Shown here in pieces: positions 29,800-42,240 of a stretch of DNA of 64,000 nt. Each line of letters opens with the position of its first letter. The first letter of the stretch is position 1. The notes under the pieces were generated by a model. The model did not search any database, was not told where the DNA came from, and saw nothing but the letters and a program-made list of their open reading frames with translations. Source of the DNA: Globodera rostochiensis (lineage: Eukaryota; Nematoda; Chromadorea; Rhabditida; Heteroderidae); assembly GCA_018350325.1 (NCBI GenBank), contig JAEVLN010000012.1, positions 620,001 through 684,000 on the forward strand, given 5' to 3'. The translations under genes were made by a program, and so were the position numbers.

Positions 29800-31994
29800 T
29801 CATTCGTCGCCGGCGTTCATTTCCTCCTCCGTTCCTACGACTTCATCCTCCTCGTTGTTGTTACGTTCGCCATTTTCTTCCTCATCTCCTAAAAATAATA
29901 CATCAGCTATTAGGACGAAGCCCGACCAGAAGAACGAGCCTTGATCAGGCTCTTCCGCGCCCGAGCCCTCCCCGCCGTTCTGGGCAACAATTTGTTGCGG
30001 CTGTTCATCTCCCTCTCCCTCAGCCTCTTTCTCCACTTCCTCCTCCTCCTCCCCTTCCTTCTGTTCCTCTTCCATTCCCGCGGCCGTCTCTTCCGTGCCC
30101 CCCTCAACTTTCACAACAATGGCCGACTTTAACCCGCCGCGAACGTCGTCGTCGTCATCCGACTCTTCCGCCGTCGCATTCTTCGCATGACCAATCGCCC
30201 CTCCGAGTCCTCCGACGGAAGTATACGAGTCTAGACGTCGTAACTCGCGGTCCATTTCCTCACGTCGCAATTCAATGAGTGCTGAAACAAAGTAAATTGC
30301 GCGTGTTCCTTAATTGAAACTGAACTTCCAGAAATATTAATGAAACTAAACGCATTTCCTCCAATGATTTACTTTCAATTTTCTTTGACGACTCCTTGAG
30401 TAATTCCAAAGTGCGCAACGTGTGTTTGGAGGGGAGGAAGAACAGCGGGGGCTTAGTCTGAGTTTGGATGAAGCACTGAAGGCGGCGGAAATGTTTCGTC
30501 TTCTCCTCGGCCTTCAAACAAAATGCAAAATAAGCGAATTCAGTGCGAGACGTTCAAATTCCAAGTCACAATTTAGGCCATAGCAACGGAAACAGAAAAC
30601 TATCCGTTTGGCGTCAAAAAACATTGTTAAAGTGTCGACCCACCGACTGCTCAATGGCCTTCTGACGTCGAAGAGCCTGAATTTCCACTTCCTTCTCGCG
30701 CTTCTTCGCCATCAGAGTCTCGCGTTCTCTCATAAGACGATTTCGATTTTCCTTCTCCGTCTCCTCCAGACGACGCTCCACCTCGCGCTGTTTCTCAATC
30801 TAGCAACGAATACAACCAAAATTACACAACCAAAATAGGCGCAATTTTTATGAAAAAATTCACTAAAAAAACCTGAGCATGTCCTTTATTTCCAACAGTC
30901 TTTTCCTCCTTCTGAAACTGGCGTAAAGTGGCTACCAAAAGGTTACCGAAAAGACGTCGGTTTCTTAAACGGGAAATAATTTATAATTTGTGATACGCAG
31001 TCAGAAATTGTAATAAATATATAGCGGCTGTCCAAAGCATCTATCAAAAGCCATTGACCGTACGTACCGGACTTGATCCTGTTTGTTTTCGTTCTTCTTC
31101 ATCTCGTTGATTACCGCTGCACGCGATTTCGTCTCGATGGTGGGCATCACGACACTAGATTGCAAAGTGCGGTGAGAACGCGCTGAAGAGGGCGGGGAAT
31201 AGTCACCCGGCGGACCCTCGTCCGCGTAACGCCCTCGCTTTGCATATCGATCACTAAAAAAATTGTAAGACGATCGAAATAAAACCAAATAAAAATTCGT
31301 TTCAGTATTAGCCGATCAACCTATTAAAGTAGAGATAAGACTTTTAAAAAACGGCACCCGTATCTGTACCTCGGTGGCAGTCTGTACCCGTACCTGTACA
31401 AAAGTACAGGAAGGATGCAAACGTCCGAGCACTGTATTCTGCATAGAAAAGTGCAAGCTGAATACAGGTACAATCCAACTCTACATAAAAGCATCAACTT
31501 TCTTTTCCTATTTATGCCTAAGGCACAAATGCCCCTCACTCGGATTCATATATTTTAAAATTGTGCAACTAAAATGCTTATCAAAGTTAAACCTGCTTTC
31601 TGGCCCGATAATGATTTTGCGACCACCGTCCTGCACGCGCCTAAACAAATGTTTAATGAATGGGTCACCATTTTCCGGACATACCGATCGAAGGAGGAAG
31701 AAACGGAGTCATTGATGGGTGCGCTTCTTTTTCGGTTGAACCTGTAAATGCAATCTTTAAGCAGCAGTTCAACGATATAGAACCCTCTATCAGCTCAGTG
31801 CCATTTAGAAATAAATCAAACATTTCATTTACTGCTTCAAATTCATTTTTGGACTTCCATTCGGCGTCCATTTTATAGCGCAGGATTGAGTTGAATTACC
31901 TTTCAGAAACACCGGACACCATTGACAAGTCCATGTCAATGGTCCTCAATTCGTCATACGCCTTGCTCAATGCGGAATTGACGTCCACCGCCAT
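29800..31994 (-). CDS. PNN: Pinin (exon-junction/splicing-associated)
   Basis: Pinin is a nuclear-speckle protein linked to splicing and the exon junction complex. It starts MAVDVNSALSKAYDELRTID at 31994, resembling the human MAV...LEKAKESLKNVDENIRKL start. The next exons give RVQDGGRKIIIGPE, DRYAKRGRYADEGPPGDYS, and LQSSVVMPTIETKSRAAVI, the conserved LQSSVV motif. The pinin core follows: RRLFGNLLVATLRQFQKEE, a charged coiled coil with KREKEVEIQALRRQKAIEQS, and FIQTQTKPPLFFLPSKHT (human KTKPHLFYIPG). The tail is acidic (EEEEEVEKEAEGEG) and ends at 29800; the long SR-rich C-terminus of vertebrate pinin is missing. The last intron (29889-29939) appears to be GC-AG, 51 nt and in frame. Intron 1 (about 31650-31890) contains an unexplained open segment. 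Confidence 0.88.
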
Positions 31995-32600
31995 ATCTAT
32001 TCAACTGTGGGTTTTGTTTGTGGAGAAACTGTCGCTTTTGAACAAGCAGCTACAAAATTATGCAAGGCTGAGCAATTTTGCAATAAATCGAGTGGACCAA
32101 AGACTTAACTTCAATTAAAAATATGAATTTAAACAAAAATAAATCAAAGAATTAGCATGAGGGAGGTTTTCAGTCTATTATTTAGTAGTTTTGGACCCCC
32201 AAAACACGCTAAATGGGCTTTTTGTGAAAAATCCTGAGCTTTCTGAACCCAAACAATCATGCGGTCCAAAAAGCACACTAACTTCCACTCATAAGTCAGT
32301 TAAACGCAGTTAAATACATAATATTTTGTGATTTTTTACATGTCCATTTGGTTTCGTTATTTTTCATTACGCCAAATTAAACCGTATCACAAAAAGTCAA
32401 TGAGTTTGTTTTGAACGAGAAAACGAACGCCCCAATTATATCGGGTGGAATTAAAGGAGAAATCATCAAAATTCTTTATTTTAAATAAAAAAATTGACAA
32501 TGCGAACCGGCTAACTGCCAAAGATTAACTAAAATGCTAAACACAATTAAGAAGTTCTAATATATTTTCTATATTATTCAATTTTACAATCAAAAGAAAA
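31995..32600. other. Divergent promoter region PNN / PSMC2
   Basis: Six hundred bases of AT-rich DNA lie between two oppositely oriented start codons. No gene or repeat is recognised, so regulatory sequence for both genes must lie here. Confidence 0.5.
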
Positions 32601-35396
32601 ATGTCCAGCGATATTGCCGAGAAGAAGGAAACAAATCCCTCCGATGCCGAAGAGAAAACCAAAGAGGTTAAAGGTCAATACAAAACATTGCCCGAAATGT
32701 GTTAAATTGTGTCTGTCCGACCAACTTTAGCGCTTGACGAGAAGGAAATCGCCGCACTGAACAGCTACAACATGGGCCCTTACGCAGAACAGCTGAAGCA
32801 GGCGGAAAAAGACATCGACGAGATTCAGAAACGCATCAACACTCTCTGCGGGGTCAAAGAGAGCGACACTGGACTGGCACCGCCCGCCCTTTGGGACATT
32901 GCTGCCGACAAAATGGCCATGTCTCATGAACAGCCTCTGCAGGTCGGCGTTGGCTTAGACACGCCCATAGCCCCTGAATTTTTTGGAGGGATGAATTGGT
33001 CCGGGATGGAGGCGGCCAGCCGAAAAACCAAAAACCACAATTTTTTAGTTTAATGTTTTGCACCATGACTATTCTGAAAAAAATTAAGATTTGAACAAAC
33101 GTTAGAAAATTATTCCAAAACACCAAGGGCGTACCCAGGTTTTTAGGGGGGCTGATTTAAAAAAATGATTTTCAGGGGTGCGTTTTTTAGCTTTTTATTC
33201 CATTTTTGTTAAGCAATTTTTCGAAAAAATCTTTTAGGCGCGCATTTTCCGTTTTATTCCATTTTTGTTCATAAAATGCAAAGTTTTTTTTTGCAAACAA
33301 AACTCCAAAGAGAAAAACGAAAAGAAATAAAATATCTCACGTAAACCGTCCATTTATTTAGTAAAACCTATAAAATAATTTAATCCCCCCCCCCCCCAAA
33401 AACAGGTGGCTCGGTGTACAAAAATAATCAAAGAAGAGGGCAAAGATACGCGTTATATGATCAACGTGAAGCAATTCGCCAAATTCGTCGTGGACCTTCA
33501 CGAGAATGTGGCACCCACAGACATTGAGGAAGGAATGCGAGTCGGCGTGGACCGAAACAAATACCAGGCACTGGCGGTGGAACGACGGCTTTTTCGGAAT
33601 AAAAACTTTTTCAGATTCATTTGCCGTTACCAGCAAAAATTGACGCGTCCGTTACGATGATGCAAGTTGAGGACAAACCGGACGTCACTTACGCGGACAT
33701 TGGCGGATGTGAAGAGCAAATAAAAAAGCTAAGGGAAGTGGTCGAGTTCCCGCTGCTCCAGGTTCATTAACACATTAAGCAAGTGCAATTTGCTCTCTTA
33801 ATCTTAATTTGTTCAGCCAGAACGTTTCACCAGTTTGGGAATCGAACCACCGGTTTGTGTTGTGTCCATTCCAAACTTTTTATTTGAGATCGACAAAATG
33901 CATTTCAGAAGGGCGTTCTGTTCTTTGGTCCGCCGGGCACCGGCAAAACGCTTTGCGCCCGCGCGGTGGCCAATCGGACGGACGCGTGTTTCATTCGCGT
34001 CATCGGTTCCGAGCTGGTCAAGAAGTACGTCGGCGAAGGCGCCCGCATGGTGCGTGAGCTGTTCTCGCTTGCCAAGACGAAAAAGGCGTGCATTCTCTTC
34101 TTCGACGAGGTGGACGCCATCGGCGGGGCGCGCTTTGATGACGGAAAAGGCGGCGACAACGAAGTGCAGCGGACAATGCTCGAGCTGGTCAACCAGCTGG
34201 ACGGGTTTGATTCGCGCGGGGCCATTAAGGTTGTTCTCATTATCCTATCAAGATTTCGAATAAAAAATTGCCTTAAATCTTAAAAATATTCAGGTTTTGA
34301 TGGCCACCAACAGACCGGACACGCTCGACCCGGCCCTCATTCGGCCTGGTCGTATTGATCGACGCATTGAGTTCTGTTTGGTATGTGTCCCGTCGAACGC
34401 GAATTGTCAAAAAGCAGAAAAAATTGTTTTAGCCCGACCTAAAGGCCCGTGGGAACATTCTTCAAATTCACACCAAACGGATGAGCGTTGACCGAAACAT
34501 TCGGTGATTTTATAGCAAATTTCAAAACAAAAGTAAATCCGGTAGTCCGAAATTTGACTGTTTATGCGTTAAACTTGAATATTTCAGATACGAATTGATT
34601 GCGCGGCTCTGCCCGAACACGACAGGTGAACGACCGCGTCGTCTTCTTTCAAACAAATGAAATTCGATTTTGAAGGTGCCGATTTGCGAAGCGTTTGCAC
34701 TGAGGCGGGAATGTTCGCTCTGCGCGCGCGTCGAAAGGTTATCACGGAGCAAGACTTCCTCAAGGCCGTCCAAAAAGTGGTACGTTCAGCCATTTTAATG
34801 TTTTTACAGTGTTTCAATGGGAGGAGGGGGTTTTTGTTTTGCAACATCCGTAATTTTGGACTAATTTCGTAATAAATACGAAAAATACACAAAGTACCAA
34901 TTATTTTTTCAATGGATTTCCCCCCCCCCCCCCCTCTCGCCTCCCCCAAAATTTTTTAGACGTGTAACCCATAATTAAATACGATCGAGTTAGGCCTTTG
35001 GAAAAGTTGTTTAGATTTAATTTTTTGTTTTAAAACTCAATTCATAATTACATACATATTGTATTTTTGTCTTTCTACGAAACATTACGACCACGAATCA
35101 AAATCAATAAGCAAATTGGTCTTTGGTGTTTTGGTCAGCCAAATTTGTTTACAGCAGCGGAAGGGCAAACAAACAAAGCCCACTGCGACTCTTTCCCTCT
35201 CTCTAAACATTTGTACTTTGTGCCTTATAGAATATTTTGTAGTGTAATCCCTCCCCCCCAATAAATGGAAAACAAATATTACGATTTGTTCGCTTCGCTT
35301 TTTTTGTTTTGCAAAAAGTTTGAATTTCCTTTCATCATTCAGGTGAAAAGCTATGCGAAGTTCAGCTCAACACCGGCCTATATGACGCACAATTAA
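32601..35396 (+). CDS. rpt-1: 26S proteasome ATPase RPT1 (PSMC2)
   Basis: RPT1 is one of the six AAA+ ATPases in the base of the 19S regulatory particle. It starts [19 protein letters not shown], followed by [19 protein letters not shown] and the N-terminal coiled coil ([17 protein letters not shown]). The OB-fold segment is [19 protein letters not shown]. The AAA domain has [20 protein letters not shown], Walker [11 protein letters not shown], pore loop [11 protein letters not shown], Walker [19 protein letters not shown], and [19 protein letters not shown] with arginine fingers. It ends [13 protein letters not shown] at 35396. Intron 33568-33614 (47 nt) starts GC, and joining across it restores [15 protein letters not shown] exactly as in other PSMC2 proteins. 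A dispersed repeat lies in the intron at about 32940-33404. GPX starts 352 bp downstream on the same strand. Confidence 0.95.
33126..33260. repeat. Dispersed GGGCGTACCCAGG repeat in PSMC2 intron
   Basis: It begins AAGGGCGTACCCAGG at about 33126, followed by a G run and by two imperfect internal copies of a T-rich motif ending TTATTCCATTTTTGTT (about 33195-33212 and 33254-33270). The same terminal sequence occurs at 37048 and, inverted, at about 37364. Similar T-rich cores are in the ESD intron at about 58040-58140. Confidence 0.6.
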
Positions 35397-35748
35397 TTGG
35401 ACATTTTGTCATTCTGATGAAATGGACGGTTGATAATTTTTTGTTTGTTTACACACATTCAATTCGTCATTTGTTCATTCGATAAAAAGGGTGGAACCGT
35501 GCATATTTAGTCCCTTCCTTCTGTCCGTTTGACACATTTACTTGGATCATTCCAATCCATTCCTAATGCCTGAGTCTCTTCTTTGAATATGTTTAACTAT
35601 AAAACTTCCTTGGGATTGATTACCGGATCTTTTATTCTTTTCTTGCAATGGGAAGTCCATTTTCGCGAGACTTGCCAGGCCTAGAGTTAAGGCTTGTTTG
35701 TGCAAACAGTTCCGATAAATTCGAGTTTCAATTCCAATCTCCAGTTGT
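35397..35748. other. Spacer PSMC2 to GPX
   Basis: This 352-bp same-strand spacer contains the PSMC2 3' region and the GPX leader. No other feature is recognised. Confidence 0.45.
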
Positions 35749-36850
35749 TTGATGCAAAATACGTTCAAGAGCATTTTTCCTTTACTGCAAAAGACCAAAT
35801 TCTGCTCACCGGTCAGCAACAAATTGATGGGCGCATCGATGTCTTCGTCTTCTACAACTTCCGACTCTAAGAAGAGTATCTACGACTTCTCGGCCAAGGA
35901 CATTGACGGACTTGACACTAGTTTTGAAAAATACCGAGGCAAAGTGCTGTTGGTGGTCAATGTGGCTTCGCAATGTGGCTTCACCGACTCCAACTACACT
36001 CAGTTAAAGCAGTTGCTGGACAAGTACAAAGAGAAAGGCCTCGAAATTGCCGCCTTCCCATGCAACCAGTTCAGCAATCAGGTGATCATGAACAATAGGG
36101 AAGTTACGGTGTTCTGTTTTAAGGACTTTTCGTTTTTTCTCTCGATCAGTGGATTCGTATTTTTCGGTTTAATTCTTTTTCTGCCACTTTTGTAGGAGCC
36201 GGGTTGTGGCATTGACATTAAGGAGTTTGTGAACAAGAAGTACAACTTCATGCCGGATCTTTACGACAAAATTGACGTTAACGGGGACAACGAACATCCG
36301 ATCTACAAATACCTGAAGAGTGCGCAGGGCGGCATCCTCGGTTTTGACGGCATCAAATGGAACTTCACCAAGGCAAGCAAATGCCTTTATTCAGGATTTA
36401 TCCTTCCAAAAACGTAAAAACACGTCCATTTTGTGGTATTTAACGGACTTTCGTCAGAGTCTGAACCCTGAGACCGAATTCAAAAATTGGACAACTGTTT
36501 TGTCGGGAAGCCTATGGCATTTTTCTGGACTAAACTAGAGTTGCAATCTCAAAATTTTAAAAGCAGCATCAGAACGCGAAAAAAGCGGTATGGACCACGA
36601 AAAAACAGCGAATTCCGGTCATCATTAAAATCAAAAACTTAAGAAAACCACTTCATTCGTTGTATTTCTGGGTGCAAACAATTGATTTGCGCTATTTCCT
36701 GTCGCAAATCAGCATTTTTTGCCTCTGGCTAAATTGTATTCTTTTGTTTAGTTTCTGATCGACAAGGATGGCAAAGTCGTGGAACGTTATTCTCCGAACA
36801 GAGAGCCGAAGAACTTCGAAGCCGATGTTGAGAAGTTGCTGGCTGCTTAA
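35749..36850 (+). CDS. Glutathione peroxidase, cysteine type
   Basis: This is a thiol peroxidase reducing hydroperoxides with glutathione or thioredoxin. Three exons (35749-36081, 36196-36372, 36752-36850) close to 202 residues. The catalytic tetrad is visible: Cys (not Sec) in [13 protein letters not shown], Gln in [11 protein letters not shown], and Trp-Asn in IKWNFTKF. A further conserved block is [19 protein letters not shown]. The first 26 residues ([20 protein letters not shown] and on) are basic, free of acidic residues and amphipathic, like a mitochondrial presequence; a second ATG (MGASMSSSS) could give a cytosolic form. Intron 2 is GC-AG (AAG|GCAAGC). Plant-parasitic nematodes also secrete GPX, but there is no clear signal peptide here. 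Confidence 0.93.
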
Positions 36851-37043
36851 TTGACTCGGAATGAATAAATCGAATATTTAATCACTATTTATGATCGGAA
36901 TTATTTGCACGCTGTAATTTTTAAAAACTTAGGCCCTGGCGACAATTTCATTTAAAACGTGAGAAAGATAAAATCACTTCCAAATCTTTCATGAGGGAAT
37001 TGAGTCGATAATGCAACTATAATAATTACAGGGATATTTGGGA

Positions 37044-37376
37044 GGCAAGGGCGTACCCAGGAATTTTTTTCGGCGGGGGGGGGCTTGTTTAAAAAAAGAA
37101 ATCTTTAGGGGGTGCTTTTCTGAATTTTAATTGAATAATACGAAAAAAAGCTTCAAATCTAAAAAAAGTCGTAAATGCCCCTTTAAATACGAAGTTATCT
37201 TTTGCCGACTGACCTTGGAAATTTAATTATTATTTTTTGCTAAACTAATAAACCTTCATAAAATGTGTCCCTACCCCATACATAAATGTGATCCATAACC
37301 CTTAAAAATTTCAAATTTTCTCGGATTTCGGGGGAGGGGGGAGAGGCTGCAGCCCCCAGCCCCCTGGGTACGCACT
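37044..37376. mobile_element. Inverted-repeat element with GCGTACCCAGG ends
   Basis: The left end is AAGGGCGTACCCAGG (about 37047) followed by a G run. The right end, read inward, is AAGTGCGTACCCAGGGGG (to about 37378). The interior is AT-rich without coding capacity. It shares termini with the copy in the PSMC2 intron and lies between the convergent GPX and EARS2 genes. Confidence 0.65.
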
Positions 37377-37421
37377 TGTTGGGAGATACACGTTAGTCAA
37401 ATGAGGGGAAAGTGGACCAAA

Positions 37422-40071
37422 TCAAGTGGATGCGGCCGTTGTCACTTGCTCCAATTCTCCCTGCGGAGCTTTCCTTTTGCTGCCCAGCATTCGGCACATT
37501 GAGTCAAGCCGAGCATGGCACTCCGCTCGACCGAAGAAATCGATCAGCTCCTGGACGGGCGGGCCCCGCACATTGTCGACCATCGTCAGACGAAACAGTT
37601 TGGTCAGCAACTGGTAGGGAGTCTCAAATTCTGTTGCCAACGCTTTGAAGCCGTCCATTGTACGGGAAAGTTGGACGTCGTCCGAGGAGCGGAACCATTG
37701 GCACAGTGCCTCAATCTGTCGCAATGGGCGAATGGTCAAAGTTTCGAATTCGTAAAACGGTTAATGGTCAAAAAAGGACCAATTGGACGCAACGGTCGCG
37801 TCCCGTCTGTTCTCCCACAGCGTCGAGCAATTTTTGCGCGTCTCGCGGTCGGCAGAAGAAAAAGCGAAAGTCGCCTTTGGTCAGTGCGCTTAATTGGCTA
37901 AATGCCTCTTCATTCAGCTTTAGGAAGGACAGCACACGGCGAATGTACGTCTCGGAAAGCAAAGACACGTCGATGGAGTCGCGAAGTTCCTAAAAGGAAT
38001 TCAGCTAAATTTGACACCGAAACGTCTAACTTTTGGCAATTGTTCGAACATGGACTTTATCGCCAGCAAAAGGTCTTTGTCGCTCGTTTCTCTGAAGGCT
38101 AAAAACAATAAAATTAAACGATAAATTATATGAATGTAAAACATTGCCTATTTTTCCGTAATTGGTCATCTCGTTCATGTCCATCTGAAAGTCATATGAA
38201 ATATGTTTTTTTCTTTCTTCTTCGATTTCCCTTTACCATAAAACTGCTCCGATTGATCAGTCGCCAGTCGAAGCGTTCAATTAACTCCTGCACTAAACAT
38301 TGTTAATCAAATCTGCAAAAATGCCAAATTCCACGAACACGAGTAAAGCGTTTGTGGCTTATGGTCTTTGATGCCGCTTCCATTTCGCATGAGAAAGTTC
38401 AGAACGGCGATGGGCAGATGGCCATTTTGTAAGTAAAAGTCCTGAAAAAAAAACAAATTTTCGTTTTTCCAAATTCGCAAATTTTACAAAAATGAAATGA
38501 TACCGCGTAGCCGGCCGCAAATCGTTTAGACAATTTCCGCTTGCCGTCCATAGTGATCAGCGGCAGATGGGCAAACGACGGGGGAGCCCAATTGAAAGCA
38601 CTGAATTTTTGTGTCTTTTTTTTTTTTGTTGTTTTATGCATAAATCATTGAATAACCCCCTACCTGTAAATTTGCAAATGTTTCTGAGTTGAACAAATCC
38701 ATTCTGCGCCACGGATTACATCTGCAAAATTTGGGAGAAACAATCGCAAAAAAGCAATTACAAATGGTCAAAAAGTTAAGCAATTTGAAGCAATCGGTCA
38801 GAACCAAAAAAAAATTAACGACAATTTGTCAGTTAAAATAAACAAATGTCAAATTTAATTACGGCTGATCTCCATCCGTCGGTCGTCCACAACATTGGCA
38901 AAGTGATAAGTGGGGAATCCGTCACGCTTAATGATCACAAAGTCGCCCTCCTCCGAGTCGTGCTCGTAATTGCCGTAGACAAGGTCCTCAACAAGCAAAG
39001 ACCAAAATTTACTCTCTAAAAAACTATAATTTGACTCTCACCGTAAATCCGGACTTTCCCCCGTTGAATTTAAATCGGACAACCCACGGGTCGCCATTTC
39101 GTTCCCGAACTCGCACGTCTTCGGCTGACAACTGACGACAGAGTCCGTCGTATCGGAACGGAACCCGCTCGCTGTTCGCTTTACGGCGCAAAAGTTCGAG
39201 TCGCTAAAAATTGGCTGAAAAAGTCTCACGGATTTTGAAAATCTTTGCAAAAAAAAAGTTTCGTTTCCAATTCAATTAAGCCAAAACCGGCCACGAAGCG
39301 GACCTCATGACTGCAAAAGCATTTGTACGAATGGTCCGCGTCCAACAGCTGTTCAGAGAATTTGCGATAAAGCGGCAAACATTCCGATTGGCGATAGGGC
39401 CCAAAGTCGCCTCCTCTCAGAGGACTTTCGTCCGGCAAAAGACCGAAATGGGAGAGCGTTTGTTCAATCTGAAAATGCCAAAATGGTCTCTGTACTTTCC
39501 GAAAATGCCCCACTCTCCGTTCCGAACCCTCCACCAATCGCTCTCTGTCCGTGTCTTCGATGCGCAAAACGAATTTGCCATTAAATTTGCGAGCCCACAG
39601 AAAGTTGAACAACGCTGTACGTACAGAGCCTTCAAAAAAACAAAAGCAAATTTTGAGCCTTTCAAATTAACAAAATAAGTGCCTTTTATGGCGGCATCCT
39701 TAAGAATTGGGGTCCCTCGGAAAAGCATTTTAAATGCTTTTTTCTGGGGTAAAAGTATGCGTAGAACACGAAACCGGGCTTAGATTTTGCGAATCCCAAA
39801 CCCGAACGTTTGGTAGCTAGTCAATCTGTTTTTCAAAGAAAAAATAGTCCCAAGTTCTTAGACCTAAATTCATAAAACATTTCGATATTTTTCGAACAAT
39901 TCACACACCCAAATGAAGCTCTCCGGTAGGCGAAGGTGCAAAGCGCACACGCACAGGACGACAATCCCCGCTGCCGGAAGTTGAGGACGATGATGAACAA
40001 CAGAAGGCAGGGGAACGAGGACAAAGGCATTGGCTAAGGAGAAGCTTTGGGGAAATGCGACGACCCATCAT
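37422..40071 (-). CDS. EARS2: Mitochondrial glutamyl-tRNA synthetase
   Basis: This is a class I aminoacyl-tRNA synthetase that charges mitochondrial tRNA-Glu (and probably tRNA-Gln before amidation). The start [20 protein letters not shown] at 40071 is a basic, hydroxylated presequence. Exon 1 ends in the HIGH-region motif [15 protein letters not shown], and the next exon continues [16 protein letters not shown] and [16 protein letters not shown]. Further blocks are [15 protein letters not shown] and [74 protein letters not shown] (KMSKS variant KLSKR), [16 protein letters not shown], and a C-terminal anticodon-binding part ending [10 protein letters not shown]. An intron near 39650-39900 carries one end of the CTTAAGAATGGGGATCCC repeat family. 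Confidence 0.92.
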
Positions 40072-40635
40072 TTATCTGTTTTTTACAGGCAAAATATGAC
40101 AAATAGAAAAGGGAATGTATTGAAAAATTTCGAGCAACCAACGATTTGTTGGGAAATATTTGAACATGGCAATCATTCTCAAATGCCATAGTTTGAATAT
40201 CATTGGTAATTTAATGAAGCCAATTTGGGTGTTGGAACGTTTTTAAAGAAGGTTTAACGAAATCCAAAGCTGGCTACCACCCCAAACAGTAATTTAAAAG
40301 AGCAAAAGAGCAGAGACGGACGGTAATTTAAATTGCATTTTCGATAAAATGTGTTCTTGAACTTGCACCCCATGTTCAAGTCCGGTCTCATGTGTGCATA
40401 TATATCCTCCGGTTCATAAATAATGGGAAATCGGACCAAATAACAATAACATAGAGAATTGAGGGCATGCTAAACGTCGAAAATAGTTAAATAAAATGGA
40501 CGAAAAGAATTCCAAATCCAAAAGAACATTTTTAGGTCGTTCAAGTGAGATGATAAGGGCGATGTGTTGAGAGGTCCGACTTTATGGGCTCTCTCCTGGA
40601 TGCAACAAAAACAATCAATGCCCGACTTTGTGGAA
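40072..40635. other. Intergenic, EARS2 to CHTOP-like
   Basis: A 564-bp same-strand spacer of mixed composition. No supported gene or repeat. Confidence 0.45.
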
Positions 40636-41865
40636 TCAAACAGTTCGCTTGACTCGTGGATGTTTCGATGCGCGCATATACTCCTTAAAAACAAAAAATT
40701 ACCGTTAGAATGAAAGAAGTCGTCGAAAATCTATTTTTTACCTTGTTAAGAAAATTAGTTCAAATCGCGAATTTAAAACAAACGAACGAACCTCAAGCTC
40801 CCGATCCATCTCCGTGACAGACTTTTTCTGCTTTTTGTCTCCCCAGTGGTCTCGACGTCCGAAAGGCACAGCCCTACGACTCCAATCGTTTGTGCGCCTT
40901 CGACCGAAAGAGAAATGACTTCCGCGACTGTAGAAAGGTCGTTTAAATTGCGTCGTTCTGCGATTGAGAGGCCGACGCAGAAAATTGAAATCAGAAAGCC
41001 TGAAATGTTAAAAAATGATTTGAACACTTAGAACCCAGAACTCAAAAAAAAACCTAAATGGTTTGAAGCTGATACGCTGGCGAATCGGTCGTCTGTTGTA
41101 GTTGTTCTGATTGTACATCTAAAAATCATTTACTCTTTAAAGTAAAAAATATTTTTACTCTTGAGCGTGGCGGTTCGTCAAAATCCCCATAAAACGTCTC
41201 CTCGGCCTCATCGTAAACCGGTAAATTGCGGAAACGACTCCGTGCAGTCTCAGTTATGCTAAAAAGGCTATACATAAAGCCAGAGGTTGTAGCAGTAAAA
41301 CCGCGAATGAATAGAACGACGTTGGGCTGTACGGAAGCGCGAGTAGTTATCGTAATCGTCCAAAGTCAATTTCAGCGGGTCCGGCGGCGGCCCAAACCCC
41401 TCGTAAACGCCGGCGCTGCGGAAGCCGCCTAAGTGAGGGCGTTGGACTATTGGCTCAATAACGCCATACAAATCATTGTCCTGTAAAAAGAAAATCCATT
41501 TATTTATTTAAATTATGCCAAAGTCCATTTAAATTGTAGGGTCAGTGACCATGTAGTCGTCGTGAAGAAAGGATTTGGTGCTTTGACTCCGAAAGGTCGG
41601 TCTGTCCCGTTCGTCGACAACACGCGGCCGCGCGACGACGGGCGAAATCGAAATTCCGCTGAAACTCTCTTTCTTCAGAAACACTTGCTGTTGTGGTGGA
41701 GCGGGAGGAGCCTTTTGCAATTTATTGAACCTGATGAGAAAATTTGATAATGCAACGGCACAAAATCCAAATATTTTAATTACAATACCTCTCAGAAAGT
41801 CGCATTTTGCTTGTCCCGATGATGACAATTCGTGCGGGGACCGAATCCACCGCATTATTGTTCAT
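40636..41865 (-). CDS. CHTOP: CHTOP-like (chromatin target of PRMT1) protein
   Basis: CHTOP is an arginine-rich adaptor of the TREX mRNA export complex. The start MNNNAVDSVPARIVIIGTSK at 41865 continues MRLSERFNKLQ, matching the vertebrate KVVLKSTTKMSLNERFTNM opening. The middle is Arg/Pro-rich (VVARPRVVDERDRPTFRS, RTAQRRSIHSRFY, YNRRPIRQRISFKPFRLSD, NRRTTQFKRPF), but it lacks the dense GRG repeats of the human protein. The C-terminus, SVTEMDRELEEYMRASKH and then PRVKRTV, matches the FoP C-terminal motif (D-LDAYM). Identification rests on the two ends and the basic middle, so orthology is likely but not certain. It is divergent from ARID2 across 375 bp. Confidence 0.7.
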
Positions 41866-42240
41866 ATTGTTTGAATATACTAATGAGATCTACAAATTTA
41901 ATCGGATTGTGCTTACAAATTAATTAAATACGCATTGCTTGATTTCCCGAACTGGATTTGGCGTTTGGTACTCCAAGTTTGCAAACTTAAGTTTTGTGGT
42001 TGCTGGATTCGAAAACAAAATGCCAATATAAAAATAATTTATTTCCCCGTCGGCGTATTTGGCCGGTCGCCACCGCCTTTAATTTTTAAGTTCGAACGGG
42101 CAATAAGCCTGCACCATTTTTCTGAATTAAAGTTTTAAAATGGTTATTTAGTCGGTTCAAAGGAACTTTACTGTTTTCTCGAACTTCCCAGTTTTATGTT
42201 ACAGTTTAAGTTTTTTGATTTATGTAATTGTTTAGACAAA

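Noticed and set aside
33905..34240. 111-codon minus-strand open frame opposite PSMC2
   Set aside because: Antisense of the conserved AAA exon.
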